A DNA stretch of 60,056 bases from Muribaculaceae bacterium (lineage in GTDB: Bacteria > Bacteroidota > Bacteroidia > Bacteroidales > Muribaculaceae), in NCBI GenBank assembly GCA_022509145.1, contig JAFLTX010000005.1, forward strand, positions 1 through 60,056, read 5' to 3'. Positions within the stretch are counted from its first letter, which is position 1, and each line of letters opens with the position of its first letter. The notes under the pieces are model-generated. The model did not search any database. It was not told the DNA's origin and saw nothing but the letters and a program-made list of their open reading frames with translations. Both the position numbers and the translations under genes were made by a program. This document shows positions 25,828 to 34,842 of this stretch, one piece after another.

Positions 25828-26454
25828 TCAAGTGATGTCTTTTGTCAGATTCTCAAGCACTTTTCGGCCTTTGTCGCTTGCTATGCTCCGCAGGAAGCCC
25901 ACGATGATGCTGTCGAAGACGCGCTGGAGGGTGATTCCGGCCGGAAAGAGCTCTTCCACACGCTTCAGCGCCTCCATCTGCAGCCCGATCATCCGCCCTT
26001 GCACCTCATAATCCACGTCGGGGCGAAACATCCCTTGCTCCACGCCCAGCCGGTAAAGGTGCATCATCTTCTCGTGATGGACGTCGCGCGTATGGTCGTA
26101 GGCCTGGCGTTTATCTTTGTAAAGATGGTCCATATCGCGATAGAAGTTGATGTTTACGGCTCCTATTAGGTCGCGGTTGTGCTTGAAAATGGTGATCAGG
26201 GCTTCCATTACGTTGTCCGACTCCGCAAATGCCTTGGTCAGATACGCCTGCGTCTGGTTGCCGAGAGCCTGAAGGGCCTCCTTAAGCATCTCGCTTTTCG
26301 AGGGGAAAACTTCGTAGAGCGTACGTTTGGATATACCGAGACGCTGGGCCACCAGGTCCATAGTGGTGGCCTTCAAGCCTTTCTCCGTAATGATAGGCAA
26401 TATCTTGCCGATCATCTGTGATCGATTGTCCTGAAGCGAATCGGGATGTTGCAT
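25828..26454 (-). CDS. TetR-family transcriptional regulator of the efflux operon
   Basis: 208-residue regulator with an N-terminal helix-turn-helix at about 30-52 (MDLVAQRLGISKRTLYEVF) and a helical ligand/dimer domain. As first gene of the tetR-tolC-adaptor-permease operon it probably represses its own operon and is released by a pump substrate. A promoter candidate lies at 26490-26497, and a weak palindrome (five-base arms at 26463-26467 and 26482-26486) lies between promoter and start; an operator there is inference only. Confidence 0.93.
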   Translation of the reverse strand: MQHPDSLQDNRSQMIGKILPIITEKGLKATTMDLVAQRLGISKRTLYEVFPSKSEMLKEALQALGNQTQAYLTKAFAESDNVMEALITIFKHNRDLIGAVNINFYRDMDHLYKDKRQAYDHTRDVHHEKMMHLYRLGVEQGMFRPDVDYEVQGRMIGLQMEALKRVEELFPAGITLQRVFDSIIVGFLRSIASDKGRKVLENLTKDIT

Positions 26455-26489
26455 TGAAGCGTCAAGTGGCTACGAATAGAAACTTGGCG

Positions 26490-26521
26490 CAAAATTACAA
26501 CAAAAATGTGAGATATAAAAA
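26490..26521 (-). promoter_or_regulatory. Promoter of the TetR-efflux operon
   Basis: Minus-strand -7 box TAATTTTG at 26490-26497. Twenty bases upstream the -33 position reads TTTT rather than TTTG. Predicted leader is about 30 bases before the tetR ATG. Confidence 0.55.
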
Positions 26522-26527
26522 CTTTTT

Positions 26528-27484
26528 TTAGGAAAAAAGTTTTTTGCGCAGGTGTGCGAGCATATCCTGCGTCATGCCGTCAAGGTCATATTCCGGCTTC
26601 CAGCCCCATTCTTCGCGGGCGCAGGAGTCATCGAGGTTGTCGGGCCAAGAGTCGGCTATCTGCTGGCGCAGGGGGTCGAGCTTGTATTCCATGCGGAATT
26701 CGGGCACATATTCCTTGATCTTGGCATAGATGATTTCCGGGTCGAAGCTCATCGAGGCAATGTTGAATGAATTGCGATGCACAAGTTTCGAGGGGTCGGC
26801 CTCCATTATCTCGATGGCAGCTCGCAGGGCGTCGGGCATATACATCATGTCCATGAACGTGCCCGGCTTGAGCGGACATTCGAACGTGTCTCCCTTGACG
26901 GCCGCATAATAGATGTCTACGGCGTAGTCCGTTGTGCCGCCGCCCGGAGGGGCAACGTAAGAGATGAGGCCGGGGAAGCGCACTGAACGGGTGTCTACCC
27001 CGAAGCGGCGTGCATAATAGTCGGAGAGGAGCTCGCCGCTCACCTTCGTCACGCCATAGATGGTTTCAGGGCGTTGGATGGTGTCCTGCGGAGTGTCTTT
27101 CTTTGGGGTGTTGTTGCCGAAAGATCCTATCGACGAGGGGGTGAAGAGCGCACAGTTCTTCTCGCGCGAGATCTCGAGACAGTTGTAGAGGCCTCCCACG
27201 CCGATTTTCCATGCCAGCTGCGGCTTGGCTTCGGCCACGGCGCTCAGAAGAGCGGCAAGGTTGTAGATGGTGTCGATGTCGTATTTCTCCACGGCGTCGG
27301 CAATCATCGATGCGTCGGTGATGTCAACCTCCGCTGCCGGACCGCTCTCGAGCAGCTCGCCCTTCGGCTCAGCTCCTTTGATATAGCCCGCTACAACATT
27401 TCCGCCGGGATATTCCCGACGCAGACGCATGGTCAGTTCCGAACCGATTTGGCCCGTGGCTCCTATTACAAGTATATTTTTCAT
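26528..27484 (-). CDS. tdh: L-threonine 3-dehydrogenase, extended-SDR type
   Basis: 318-residue NAD-dependent dehydrogenase of the epimerase-like (SDR) class that oxidises L-threonine to 2-amino-3-ketobutyrate. It has GATGQIG at 8-14, Ser117-Ser118 (TPSSIGSFG), and Tyr143 and Lys147 (YGVTK). The segment SVRFPGLISYVAPPGGGTTDYAV is characteristic of SDR-type threonine dehydrogenases. The divergent neighbour is kbl, the next enzyme of the pathway, which strongly supports this call over a sugar-nucleotide epimerase. It is unrelated in sequence to the zinc-dependent Tdh of E. coli. Confidence 0.92.
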   Translation of the reverse strand: MKNILVIGATGQIGSELTMRLRREYPGGNVVAGYIKGAEPKGELLESGPAAEVDITDASMIADAVEKYDIDTIYNLAALLSAVAEAKPQLAWKIGVGGLYNCLEISREKNCALFTPSSIGSFGNNTPKKDTPQDTIQRPETIYGVTKVSGELLSDYYARRFGVDTRSVRFPGLISYVAPPGGGTTDYAVDIYYAAVKGDTFECPLKPGTFMDMMYMPDALRAAIEIMEADPSKLVHRNSFNIASMSFDPEIIYAKIKEYVPEFRMEYKLDPLRQQIADSWPDNLDDSCAREEWGWKPEYDLDGMTQDMLAHLRKKLFS

Positions 27485-27544
27485 GTAATGTGTCAGGTAT
27501 TAGATTCAGCCCTCCTCGCGAGGGTGTGAGTTGGTTTTTCACTG

Positions 27545-27576
27545 CAAAATTAAATTTTTTAGGGATAATAAACAAA
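27545..27576 (-). promoter_or_regulatory. Promoter of tdh
   Basis: Minus strand: TTTG (27573-27576), 20-base spacer, TAATTTTG (27545-27552). Predicted leader about 57 bases. It overlaps the region that must also serve divergent kbl, so the two genes may share control. Confidence 0.7.
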
Positions 27577-27584
27577 AAAAACAT

Positions 27585-27592
27585 TACTTTTG
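27585..27592 (+). promoter_or_regulatory. Probable -7 element of kbl
   Basis: TACTTTTG fits TAnnTTTG and lies 31 bases before the kbl ATG. No good -33 TTTG is seen at the usual distance; the nearest T-run ends about 24 bases upstream. Confidence 0.45.
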
Positions 27593-27623
27593 TAGTGAGA
27601 AAATTTTACAAACAGTAAATACC

Positions 27624-28823
27624 ATGAAAGACAGATTTATCAAACATCTGGAGAAGGAGCTCGCAGACATTCGCGACGCCGGCCTTTATAAGAACGAACG
27701 CATCATAGTAACCCCTCAGCGCGCCGATATAGAGGTGGAGGGCTCGGAGCAGGAAGTGCTCAACTTCTGCGCCAACAATTACCTCGGCCTTTCCGACAAT
27801 TCGCGCCTTATCGAGGCCGCGAAGCACGCCCTCGACGAGCGCGGCTACGGCATGAGCTCGGTGAGATTCATCTGCGGTACGCAAGACCTCCACAAAGAGC
27901 TTGAGAGAGCGATCTCGGATTACTTCCACACGGAAGACACCATCCTCTACGCGGCTTGTTTCGACGCCAACGGAGGTCTCTTCGAACCTCTCTTCACTGA
28001 GGAAGACGCAATCATCTCCGATTCTCTCAACCACGCTTCGATCATCGACGGCGTAAGACTCTGCAAAGCTAAAAGACTGAGATATGCCAACGCCGACATG
28101 GCCGATCTGGAGCGTTGCCTGCAGGAAGCGAAGGATTGTCGATTCAGGATCATCGCCACCGACGGTGTCTTCTCGATGGACGGCAATGTGGCTCCGATGG
28201 ATAAGATCTGCGAGCTTGCCGAGAAATACGACGCGCTCGTGATGGTAGACGAAAGCCACTCGGCAGGCGTTGTCGGCAAGACGGGTCACGGTGTGGCTGA
28301 GCAATTCGACTGCTACGGAAGAATCGATATTTTCACCGGGACCCTCGGCAAGTCGTTCGGCGGCGCTATGGGCGGCTTCACAACCGGTCCGAAGGCCATC
28401 ATCGACATGCTTCGTCAGCGCTCACGCCCCTATCTCTTCTCCAACTCGCTGGCTCCCAGCATTGTGGGTGCGAGCATTGAGATGTTCAAGATGTTGGCAG
28501 AAAGCGATGAGCTTCACACTCGTCTGATGGAAAATGTAGAATACTTCCGCTCAAAGATGCTCGAGGCAGGTTTCGATATCAAGCCCACCCAGAGCGCAAT
28601 CTGCGCCGTGATGCTCTACGATGCCAAGCTGTCGCAGGATTTTGCCGCCGAGATGCAGAAAGAGGGTATCTACGTAACCGGTTTCTACTATCCCGTGGTG
28701 CCGAAAGGGCAGGCCAGAATCAGGGTTCAGCTCTCTGCCGGCCACAATCGCAAGCAGCTCGACCGCGCCATCGATGCCTTTATAAAGGTAGGGAAAAAGC
28801 TCGGCGTGCTTAAAGAAGCATAA
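27624..28823 (+). CDS. kbl: 2-amino-3-ketobutyrate CoA ligase (glycine C-acetyltransferase)
   Basis: PLP-dependent alpha-oxoamine synthase family enzyme that splits 2-amino-3-ketobutyrate with CoA into glycine and acetyl-CoA. It has 399 residues (E. coli 398). The cofactor lysine is Lys243 (TGTLGKSFGGAMGG), the ring-stacking His is in NHASI near 137, and VDESHSAG holds the PLP Asp. The open frame begins at 27531, but the extra 31 residues lie across the promoter region, so I start at the ATG at 27624 (MKDRFIKHLE), which matches the family length. Divergent tdh encodes the preceding step. Confidence 0.96.
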   Translation: MKDRFIKHLEKELADIRDAGLYKNERIIVTPQRADIEVEGSEQEVLNFCANNYLGLSDNSRLIEAAKHALDERGYGMSSVRFICGTQDLHKELERAISDYFHTEDTILYAACFDANGGLFEPLFTEEDAIISDSLNHASIIDGVRLCKAKRLRYANADMADLERCLQEAKDCRFRIIATDGVFSMDGNVAPMDKICELAEKYDALVMVDESHSAGVVGKTGHGVAEQFDCYGRIDIFTGTLGKSFGGAMGGFTTGPKAIIDMLRQRSRPYLFSNSLAPSIVGASIEMFKMLAESDELHTRLMENVEYFRSKMLEAGFDIKPTQSAICAVMLYDAKLSQDFAAEMQKEGIYVTGFYYPVVPKGQARIRVQLSAGHNRKQLDRAIDAFIKVGKKLGVLKEA

Positions 28824-28845
28824 ACGATTATTTGATTGATACTGG

Positions 28846-28880
28846 TAGGCTCCGTAGGCAATTGCTGCGTACGGAGCCTA
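28846..28880. terminator. Bidirectional terminator between kbl and the porin gene
   Basis: Perfect 11-bp inverted repeat (28846-28856 with 28870-28880); the 13-base loop contains a further small palindrome. It sits 22 bases after kbl and 20 bases beyond the porin stop, between convergent genes. U-tracts are poor. Confidence 0.7.
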
Positions 28881-28900
28881 AACTTTCTGTCTTTGTAAAT

Positions 28901-30961
28901 TTAGTTTGCGAAGTCTACCGAGAGACCGAACTGAAGACGTCGCGGATCGATGGGGTAGTGGGGCATCGAGAAATATTCCTTGGTGAACCACCCCTGATTC
29001 ACATGGCTCCAGAGGATGAAAAATCTCACCTTATATAGTTTGGCGGTTACGTAGGCGTTGATGAGAGGGAAGTTGCCCACTTTTATCGCCTCCTCCTTTT
29101 TCTGCACATGGAAGGCCGTGGTGGCGGGTTGGTACATCACTCCCCGATAGCGGGTGAAGTAATTGCAGTCTACCCCGATCTGCAGGGTTAGCACCTTGAA
29201 GGCCTTGAAGCCGAGATACATGTTGCTGTAGATGGCCAGCGAAGGGAGGGGTAGGATATCTTGGTTGGTTGAGGCCTGGTAGGTCACGGTGTTGTTCCAG
29301 TTCCAGATGCCGAAGTGGAATTCCTGATGCAGGCGTGCGGCAAAGACTCCTACGGTGCCGGAATATTGAGCCGGAAGAGCCTCTTCGTTGAAATAGACGA
29401 GGTTCTGAGTGCTCTCGAAATTTGCCGACAACGTGGTGTGTGTCCAGGGTATCACGAGTTCGCCGCCTACGCGGAAACGGCGGATTTTACCGAAGTCGTT
29501 TTGCCAGACGAAATGATTCGAAATATACTGCTTCAGCAGCCACGAGGGTGCCAGGTTGCTGAAGGCACCGTTGGCGCGCAGGCTCACGGTGTCGCCAAAC
29601 AGCTTGAAGTTGGTCTCTATCTTTCCGTTGACATCAATCTCGCCGGCCGACTCGCCCAAGATGCCGAACTTGGCGTCGGCGTAATATTTGAGTATGCTCC
29701 CCCTCGTCTTCTCGAGCCTTCCGCCAATCCACAGCAGGTTCTGAGTGGTCTTTGGAGCTATGTCGATGCCGGGTGGCAAAGGAGTGAGCATGTCGGGATC
29801 GGGCTGGGCCCCCTGATAGTGGTCTCCGGCCGTGGTCTGGGTGTATTTCCTTATCTGATAGGTGGCGTAGGCCGAAAGTCCGAATTTAGCCCACTTTTGA
29901 AATCCCTCCACCAGCTCTACGCCAAGAGTATTGGCCAGATGCCAGTAGTAAGTGTTGTCGTCTGTGCCGGCGGCGCTCAGATAGGTGTTGGTGAAAAACT
30001 CGGAGGCTTCCGACGCATTGGAGTTTTTAAACCGATGGTGTCTGTTCTCGTAGTCGAGAGAATAGATGAATTTGGTGACGGGCACGTACACGTCGCGCGT
30101 CAGGGTGTCGTTCACCACCTCCTCCTTCCAGAAGCCAAGTTTGTAGGCCTGTGTGGTGAAAAACCTTGCGCCGATCAGTCGTGTGTAGGCATTGTTGAGG
30201 TTCACGGGGATACTCTGCGCCTCGATATGGTCGTCGCCGCCCTGGAGCACGGCCGGGTCGGTGATGTAGAGGTCGTCGGTGATACCGCCGTTCTCCTTGT
30301 TGAGGAAGTTGAAGGCGTTGTAGAGCACCTGCATCTCATACCGGTGGCCGGTGTAATACACGTTGGCACCGTAGAGGATATCTTTCGACGACTGGCTGGC
30401 GTAACAACCTTTGGAGTAGAGATAGTCGATGAAAGCGTCTATACCAATCCGTTGGTTCACGTTGCCGCCAAACTGGGCCGTGAGCCTGTCGGTATGGTTG
30501 TCGCGGTTTCCTCCGAAATTGTAGGCCAGCAGCGTCATCGGTGTGTACACGTTATAGAACTTCTGGCCGGCGAGAGTGGGGAGCCACATCGAAAGAGCTC
30601 GGTCGAAGAAAAACGGTGTGTATGCAGGGCGCTCGAAGTATATCATGTTGAGAGCCTCGGAGCCCAGATTTCCCGTGGTGGCCATGGCGTCGGAATACAT
30701 CGCCGGCAATGCTATGCGCTGATAATTATAGAGCGCGGTGTCGACGGTAGATTCAATATGCTGCCCCAAAGGATACGAGAGTGTCCAGGCTGTGCTTCTC
30801 CTCTCTTGTTTCGCCTGCACGGTCTCCGCCGGCTGAGGCACGGCGAATGCGTCGGGGTTGGCGCCGGGAGGCGTTACCCCGCTCAGCTCCTGACCCGAGG
30901 CAGATGGCTGCCCGAGCAGAAGAATCGTAATGATGCAGATTAGGAGTTTGAGGCTTCTCAT
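28901..30961 (-). CDS. Putative outer-membrane porin of Bacteroidota type
   Basis: 686 residues. An N-terminal signal peptide (MRSLKLLICIITILLLGQ...ASG) is followed by a proline-rich stretch and then a long series of amphipathic beta strands with aromatic girdles, as in the Bacteroidota putative porin family. The protein ends in a strand with a C-terminal aromatic (SVDFAN). The open frame extends to 31069, but I use the ATG at 30961: it overlaps the upstream DUF4301 stop as ATGA and directly begins the signal peptide. The transported solute is unknown. Confidence 0.85.
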   Translation of the reverse strand: MRSLKLLICIITILLLGQPSASGQELSGVTPPGANPDAFAVPQPAETVQAKQERRSTAWTLSYPLGQHIESTVDTALYNYQRIALPAMYSDAMATTGNLGSEALNMIYFERPAYTPFFFDRALSMWLPTLAGQKFYNVYTPMTLLAYNFGGNRDNHTDRLTAQFGGNVNQRIGIDAFIDYLYSKGCYASQSSKDILYGANVYYTGHRYEMQVLYNAFNFLNKENGGITDDLYITDPAVLQGGDDHIEAQSIPVNLNNAYTRLIGARFFTTQAYKLGFWKEEVVNDTLTRDVYVPVTKFIYSLDYENRHHRFKNSNASEASEFFTNTYLSAAGTDDNTYYWHLANTLGVELVEGFQKWAKFGLSAYATYQIRKYTQTTAGDHYQGAQPDPDMLTPLPPGIDIAPKTTQNLLWIGGRLEKTRGSILKYYADAKFGILGESAGEIDVNGKIETNFKLFGDTVSLRANGAFSNLAPSWLLKQYISNHFVWQNDFGKIRRFRVGGELVIPWTHTTLSANFESTQNLVYFNEEALPAQYSGTVGVFAARLHQEFHFGIWNWNNTVTYQASTNQDILPLPSLAIYSNMYLGFKAFKVLTLQIGVDCNYFTRYRGVMYQPATTAFHVQKKEEAIKVGNFPLINAYVTAKLYKVRFFILWSHVNQGWFTKEYFSMPHYPIDPRRLQFGLSVDFAN

Positions 30962-32484
30962 GCCTGATGTGCAGGGCGGAGCAGGTCGTTTACGGTTTTT
31001 ACCGGTGTAAAGGTTTCGGGTGATACTTCCACAAACACGGTGTTCCAACGGCTCATGGCGCCGTTCCAAAGTCCCGGAAGCTCAAGGGCTTTGAATTCGA
31101 TCCCCTTGCGACTTTTCGACGAGATGAAACCGGTGGTCTCGTCGACATACAGCGTGAGGTCGAACGGATTCCCCTTGTAATCCTTGATAGCACACACGAG
31201 GTCTACGGGATTGAAGTGAGAAGAGTTCTTCAGCATCTCGGCGCTCCGCTTGTCAGAAAGGTCGATCTGCACGGATTCCAGAATCTGCAGGCTTGTGGAG
31301 CCATCTTCCTCCACCACCACAAACGGACCGCCGCCGGGTTCGCCTTCATTTTTCACCATACCGCACACTCTCATGGGCCGGTTGAGTTTTGTGAAGAAGT
31401 ATTTCGCTTTCTCCTCCGGAGTCATCTTTTCGGCACCTGCTACACGGATGTTGAGGTTGTGGCTCAGGAATTTCTCTATCTCGTCGAGTTTCTCGGGAGC
31501 GGGAGTCTTTCCTCCCTCGAGCAGGCGGCAATAGTCGTTGGCTTTCTGCTTGAGGCCAACGAGGATACCGCCGATTATCTTCTTAAACTTTACTGTGGCC
31601 TCCCGCTTGCTGTCGGGCACCACGTTGTCTATGTTCTTGATGAATACCACGTCGGCGTCGATGTCGTTGAGGTTCTCTATCAGGGCGCCATGGCCGCCGG
31701 GGCGGAAAAAGAGCTCGCCGTCTTCGCGGTAGGGCTCGCCGTTCTCGAGCGCCGCCACGGTGTCGGTCGACGGCTTCTGCTCGCTGAGCGATATCTCGTA
31801 TTCCACACCGTTCTGACGCTCCATAGAGCCTTTGATCTCCTCGAGTTTCTGCTCCACGAGGGCGCGGTGCTCGGGGCTCACGGTGAAATGAATCCTCACT
31901 TTCCCTTTGTTGTCGGCCACGTATGCCGCTCCTTCCGCCAGGTGTTCTGCCAGAGACACGCGGGCGCCGCCAAGTATCTTATGGAATTCGAGAAGAGCCT
32001 TCGGGAGCTGGCCGTAGTTCAGCCCCTCGGGGTTAAGCAACGCGGCCACGACGTCTTTGTAACGGTTCTCTTTCACCAGCGTGTCCACACTCTTGCCGTA
32101 AAGCCTGATTGCCGCTGCGTTGAGAGCCGGGAAGAATGCAAACTTCTCGATACCGGCGAAGAAATCTTTCAGAAAAGCGTTGTCGGGAGTTTTCGTCTCG
32201 CCGTTGAGGAAGGCGAAGAGATCTTTGAACATTCGCGATGCAGCCCCGCTTGCGGGCACCATCTTGACCACCTTGCCGCCAGAAGCCAGAAATTCGTTCC
32301 AAATCCTTACGCTGTCGGCCTCGATTGCGGGAGTTACCTCGATGATTCCGTTGCCTATGGTGGCTGGAGCCACCAATTTCAGGAAGGGGAAACCTTCCTT
32401 GAGCATTCGAAGCTGGGCATGGAGTTTCTCTTCTGAAATTCCTTTGGTTGCGAGATGTTTGATGTCTTTTTCCGAAAGATTCAT
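30958..32484 (-). CDS. DUF4301-family protein
   Basis: 508-residue cytoplasmic protein of a family largely restricted to Bacteroidota. The segments VVKMVPASGAASRMFKDL (about 73-90) and FFRPGGHGALIENLNDI, with DADVVFIKNIDNV, recall the nucleotide-binding and metal-binding loops of sugar nucleotidyltransferases, so a nucleotidyl-transfer or related fold is plausible. The real substrate is unknown. It is co-transcribed with and overlaps the porin gene. A promoter candidate lies just upstream at 32508-32538. Confidence 0.8.
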   Translation of the reverse strand: MNLSEKDIKHLATKGISEEKLHAQLRMLKEGFPFLKLVAPATIGNGIIEVTPAIEADSVRIWNEFLASGGKVVKMVPASGAASRMFKDLFAFLNGETKTPDNAFLKDFFAGIEKFAFFPALNAAAIRLYGKSVDTLVKENRYKDVVAALLNPEGLNYGQLPKALLEFHKILGGARVSLAEHLAEGAAYVADNKGKVRIHFTVSPEHRALVEQKLEEIKGSMERQNGVEYEISLSEQKPSTDTVAALENGEPYREDGELFFRPGGHGALIENLNDIDADVVFIKNIDNVVPDSKREATVKFKKIIGGILVGLKQKANDYCRLLEGGKTPAPEKLDEIEKFLSHNLNIRVAGAEKMTPEEKAKYFFTKLNRPMRVCGMVKNEGEPGGGPFVVVEEDGSTSLQILESVQIDLSDKRSAEMLKNSSHFNPVDLVCAIKDYKGNPFDLTLYVDETTGFISSKSRKGIEFKALELPGLWNGAMSRWNTVFVEVSPETFTPVKTVNDLLRPAHQA

Positions 32485-32507
32485 AGCGCTTGATTTTTGA
32501 TATTACG

Positions 32508-32538
32508 CAAATTTAATAATTTTTTTTCGCTCCGCAAA
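32508..32538 (-). promoter_or_regulatory. Promoter of the DUF4301-porin operon
   Basis: Minus strand: TTTG (32535-32538), 19-base spacer, TAAATTTG (32508-32515). Predicted leader about 20 bases. Confidence 0.65.
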
Positions 32539-32569
32539 AATGCCCGGCTAATCTCATTCTCGGCCTTCG

Positions 32570-34771
32570 TTATACGCGCTCTGCCGTCTTGACACCTTTT
32601 ACGGCCGAGAGCTTCTTGATGAGGTTGGAGAGTTGGCCTGTGTCACGCACGGTGAGCGTAAGATAGGCGCAGAAGATGCCGTCGCTTGAGTCTACCCGCA
32701 TGTTGCGCATGTTCACTCCGAGGTCTTTCGAGATGATGGAGGTCACATTGTTGATTATGCCGAGGTCGTCGCTACCGGTAAGGCGCAGAGTCACCATATA
32801 GGATTCGTCAGTCTGACGGCCGTTCCATTCCACTTCTGTAACCCTCTCCGGATAGCGGGCGCGTATGTGCCTTACGTTGCTGCAGTCTTGCTTATGGATT
32901 TTCAGAGCGCCGTCGGCCGAGAAGAATCCGAATATCGGGTCGCCAAACACCGGGTTGCAGCATTTCGACAGGCGGTATTGTATGCCGGAGATGCTTTTGC
33001 CGTCTATGAGCAGGGGGGTGGTGCCGGAGGTGCGCTCTTCATCCTGCTCCTGCATCCGGAATTCGCTTGCCGAGGTGCGGGCCGACTCATGTGAGTTTTC
33101 CGAGTCGATGTAATCGGCCAGCCGGGTGAGCAGCCTGCCGGCGTCGATTTTCCCGTCTTCGATGGCGGCATAAAACTCCGTGGACTGCTTGTAGCCTTCC
33201 TTCTTCATAAATTTGGCCATAAGCGCCTCGTCAACCTCCAGCTTGCGGTTGCGGGCCCTCCGCTCGAACGATTCCTTCCCGAGAGCCGCTTTCTTCAGCG
33301 TGGCCTCGTTGAGCGACTGCCGAATCTTCGTGCGCGCCTTTGAAGTAACCACGATGTCGAGCCAGCTCGCACGCGGGGTCTGCAGCGGCGAGGTAAGTAT
33401 CTCCACGGTGTCGCCGCTCTCTATGCGGTGGTTTATCTTGCGGTGATGCCCGTTGACCACGGCTCCGGTGCACTGCGCCCCGATTTTCGTGTGGATCAGG
33501 AAGGCGAAGTCAAGCACGGTGGCGTTGTGCGGAAGCTTGAAGAGCTGCCCTTTCGGAGTGAAGGCATACACCTCCCGCGCCTCGGCTTCGTGACGGGCGT
33601 TGCGCAGCTGCGACATGGCGTCGGCGTCTTCGTTCTCGAGAATGTCGCGCACATTTGCCATCCATCTGTCGGAGCTGGTGCCCACGCCGCCCTTGTAGCG
33701 CCAGTGGGCCGCGAGTCCGTGTTCGGCTACATCGTCCATCTCACGGGTGCGTATCTGCACCTCAACCCACCGTTCGCCGGGACCTTTCACCGTGGCATGG
33801 AGGCTCTCGTAGCCGTTCTCTTTCGGGAACGATAGCCAGTCGCGCATTCGCTTTTCATCGGTTTGATACATGTTTCCGACGATTGAATACGCATTCCAGC
33901 AGGCGTCCTTTCCTTTCTCTCCTGGAGCATCGATGATCACGCGGATTGCAAAGAGGTCGCGGATACCGCTTACGTCGGTTTTCTGCTTGCGCATTTTCCC
34001 CCATATCGACGATATCGACTTGGTGCGCCCCTTGATTTCAAACTTGAGCCCGGCTTCTTCAAGGCGTTTCTTCACCGGACCTATGAAGGCGCGGATATAG
34101 TCGTCGCGCTCTGTTTTGGTCTCGTTCAGTTTCCGCGCTATCGATTTGTAAATCTCGCGGTCTGTGTATTTCAGCGAGAGGTCTTCAAGCTCGCCTTTTA
34201 TCTGATAGAGGCCGAGTTTATGGGCAAGCTGCGAGTAGATATGACGTGCCTCGAAAGCCACGTTGCGCACCCATTCCTCGTCTGGATGCAGGTTGATCTC
34301 TCGCATCACGGCAAGATTGTGCACCGTCATTATGATAATCACGCGGATATCGTCGGCAAGCGACAGCATCAGGCCGCGCAGGTTGTCGTAGCCGGCACTC
34401 GCCCCTTCGTGGGAAAATCTTCCCACCGACGTCATGGCAACGATGAGCGACGCCACATCGGCTCCCCATTGGTTGCGGATGGTCATGATGTCGAGAAATC
34501 CATCCTGCACCATAGGGTAGAGCGCAATGGCCGCCATGCAATTTCTGTCTGGCGCTATCTGCGAGGCAAACAGCGCCGCTGTCTTGAGAGCCACTATCGG
34601 GCGCGGAAGCCCGTGCGGGTCATACGGCGTCACGCCGGCCTCTCCCGCCTTCTTCATCAGCGTTAGGAGTGATTTCAGCTCCTCCGGCTTGAAATTGGTG
34701 CCGAATTCCCGCCTGAAGTCCCGAAGAAGAGAGAGAAACAATCTTTTATCCGTGGTGCTTAATTCACGCAT
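32570..34771 (-). CDS. Long RSH (RelA/SpoT homologue) with degenerate hydrolase domain
   Basis: 733-residue (p)ppGpp enzyme with the full long-RSH layout: pseudo-HD domain (about 50-200), synthetase domain (about 240-360), TGS domain (near 390-455, VYAFTPKGQLFKLP) and a C-terminal ACT domain. The hydrolase His-Asp pair is replaced by Tyr85-Pro86 (ALYPMVQDG), and the LADRxHNMR motif is altered to TVHNLAVMRE, so hydrolysis is probably lost, as in E. coli RelA. The synthetase looks intact, with Asp272 and Glu337 (EVQIRT). The metal-preference motif reads RMRD at 308-311, closer to the RxKD of bifunctional enzymes than to the ExDD of RelA. A second, hydrolase-competent RSH is expected elsewhere in the genome. 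Confidence 0.92.
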   Translation of the reverse strand: MRELSTTDKRLFLSLLRDFRREFGTNFKPEELKSLLTLMKKAGEAGVTPYDPHGLPRPIVALKTAALFASQIAPDRNCMAAIALYPMVQDGFLDIMTIRNQWGADVASLIVAMTSVGRFSHEGASAGYDNLRGLMLSLADDIRVIIIMTVHNLAVMREINLHPDEEWVRNVAFEARHIYSQLAHKLGLYQIKGELEDLSLKYTDREIYKSIARKLNETKTERDDYIRAFIGPVKKRLEEAGLKFEIKGRTKSISSIWGKMRKQKTDVSGIRDLFAIRVIIDAPGEKGKDACWNAYSIVGNMYQTDEKRMRDWLSFPKENGYESLHATVKGPGERWVEVQIRTREMDDVAEHGLAAHWRYKGGVGTSSDRWMANVRDILENEDADAMSQLRNARHEAEAREVYAFTPKGQLFKLPHNATVLDFAFLIHTKIGAQCTGAVVNGHHRKINHRIESGDTVEILTSPLQTPRASWLDIVVTSKARTKIRQSLNEATLKKAALGKESFERRARNRKLEVDEALMAKFMKKEGYKQSTEFYAAIEDGKIDAGRLLTRLADYIDSENSHESARTSASEFRMQEQDEERTSGTTPLLIDGKSISGIQYRLSKCCNPVFGDPIFGFFSADGALKIHKQDCSNVRHIRARYPERVTEVEWNGRQTDESYMVTLRLTGSDDLGIINNVTSIISKDLGVNMRNMRVDSSDGIFCAYLTLTVRDTGQLSNLIKKLSAVKGVKTAERV

Positions 34772-34830
34772 CTTTTAATCTTTTTTACCTCTATGTTAAT
34801 ATTAAACGAAGAAAATAGGCCGATTCTTAT

Positions 34831-34838
34831 TATATTTG
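34831..34838 (+). promoter_or_regulatory. -7 element touching the ybaK start codon
   Basis: TATATTTG fits TAnnTTTG and ends four bases before the ATG at 34843, so the transcript would start at or within one or two bases of the start codon. No clear -33 box is seen. Confidence 0.5.
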
Positions 34839-34842
34839 CCGT

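Noticed and set aside
26528-27484. Sugar-nucleotide epimerase
   Set aside because: The sequence pattern and divergent kbl identify an SDR-type threonine dehydrogenase.
29315-30943. 542-codon plus-strand open frame opposite the putative porin gene
   Set aside because: Valine/glycine-rich shadow translation; the minus strand has a signal peptide and continuous beta-barrel pattern.
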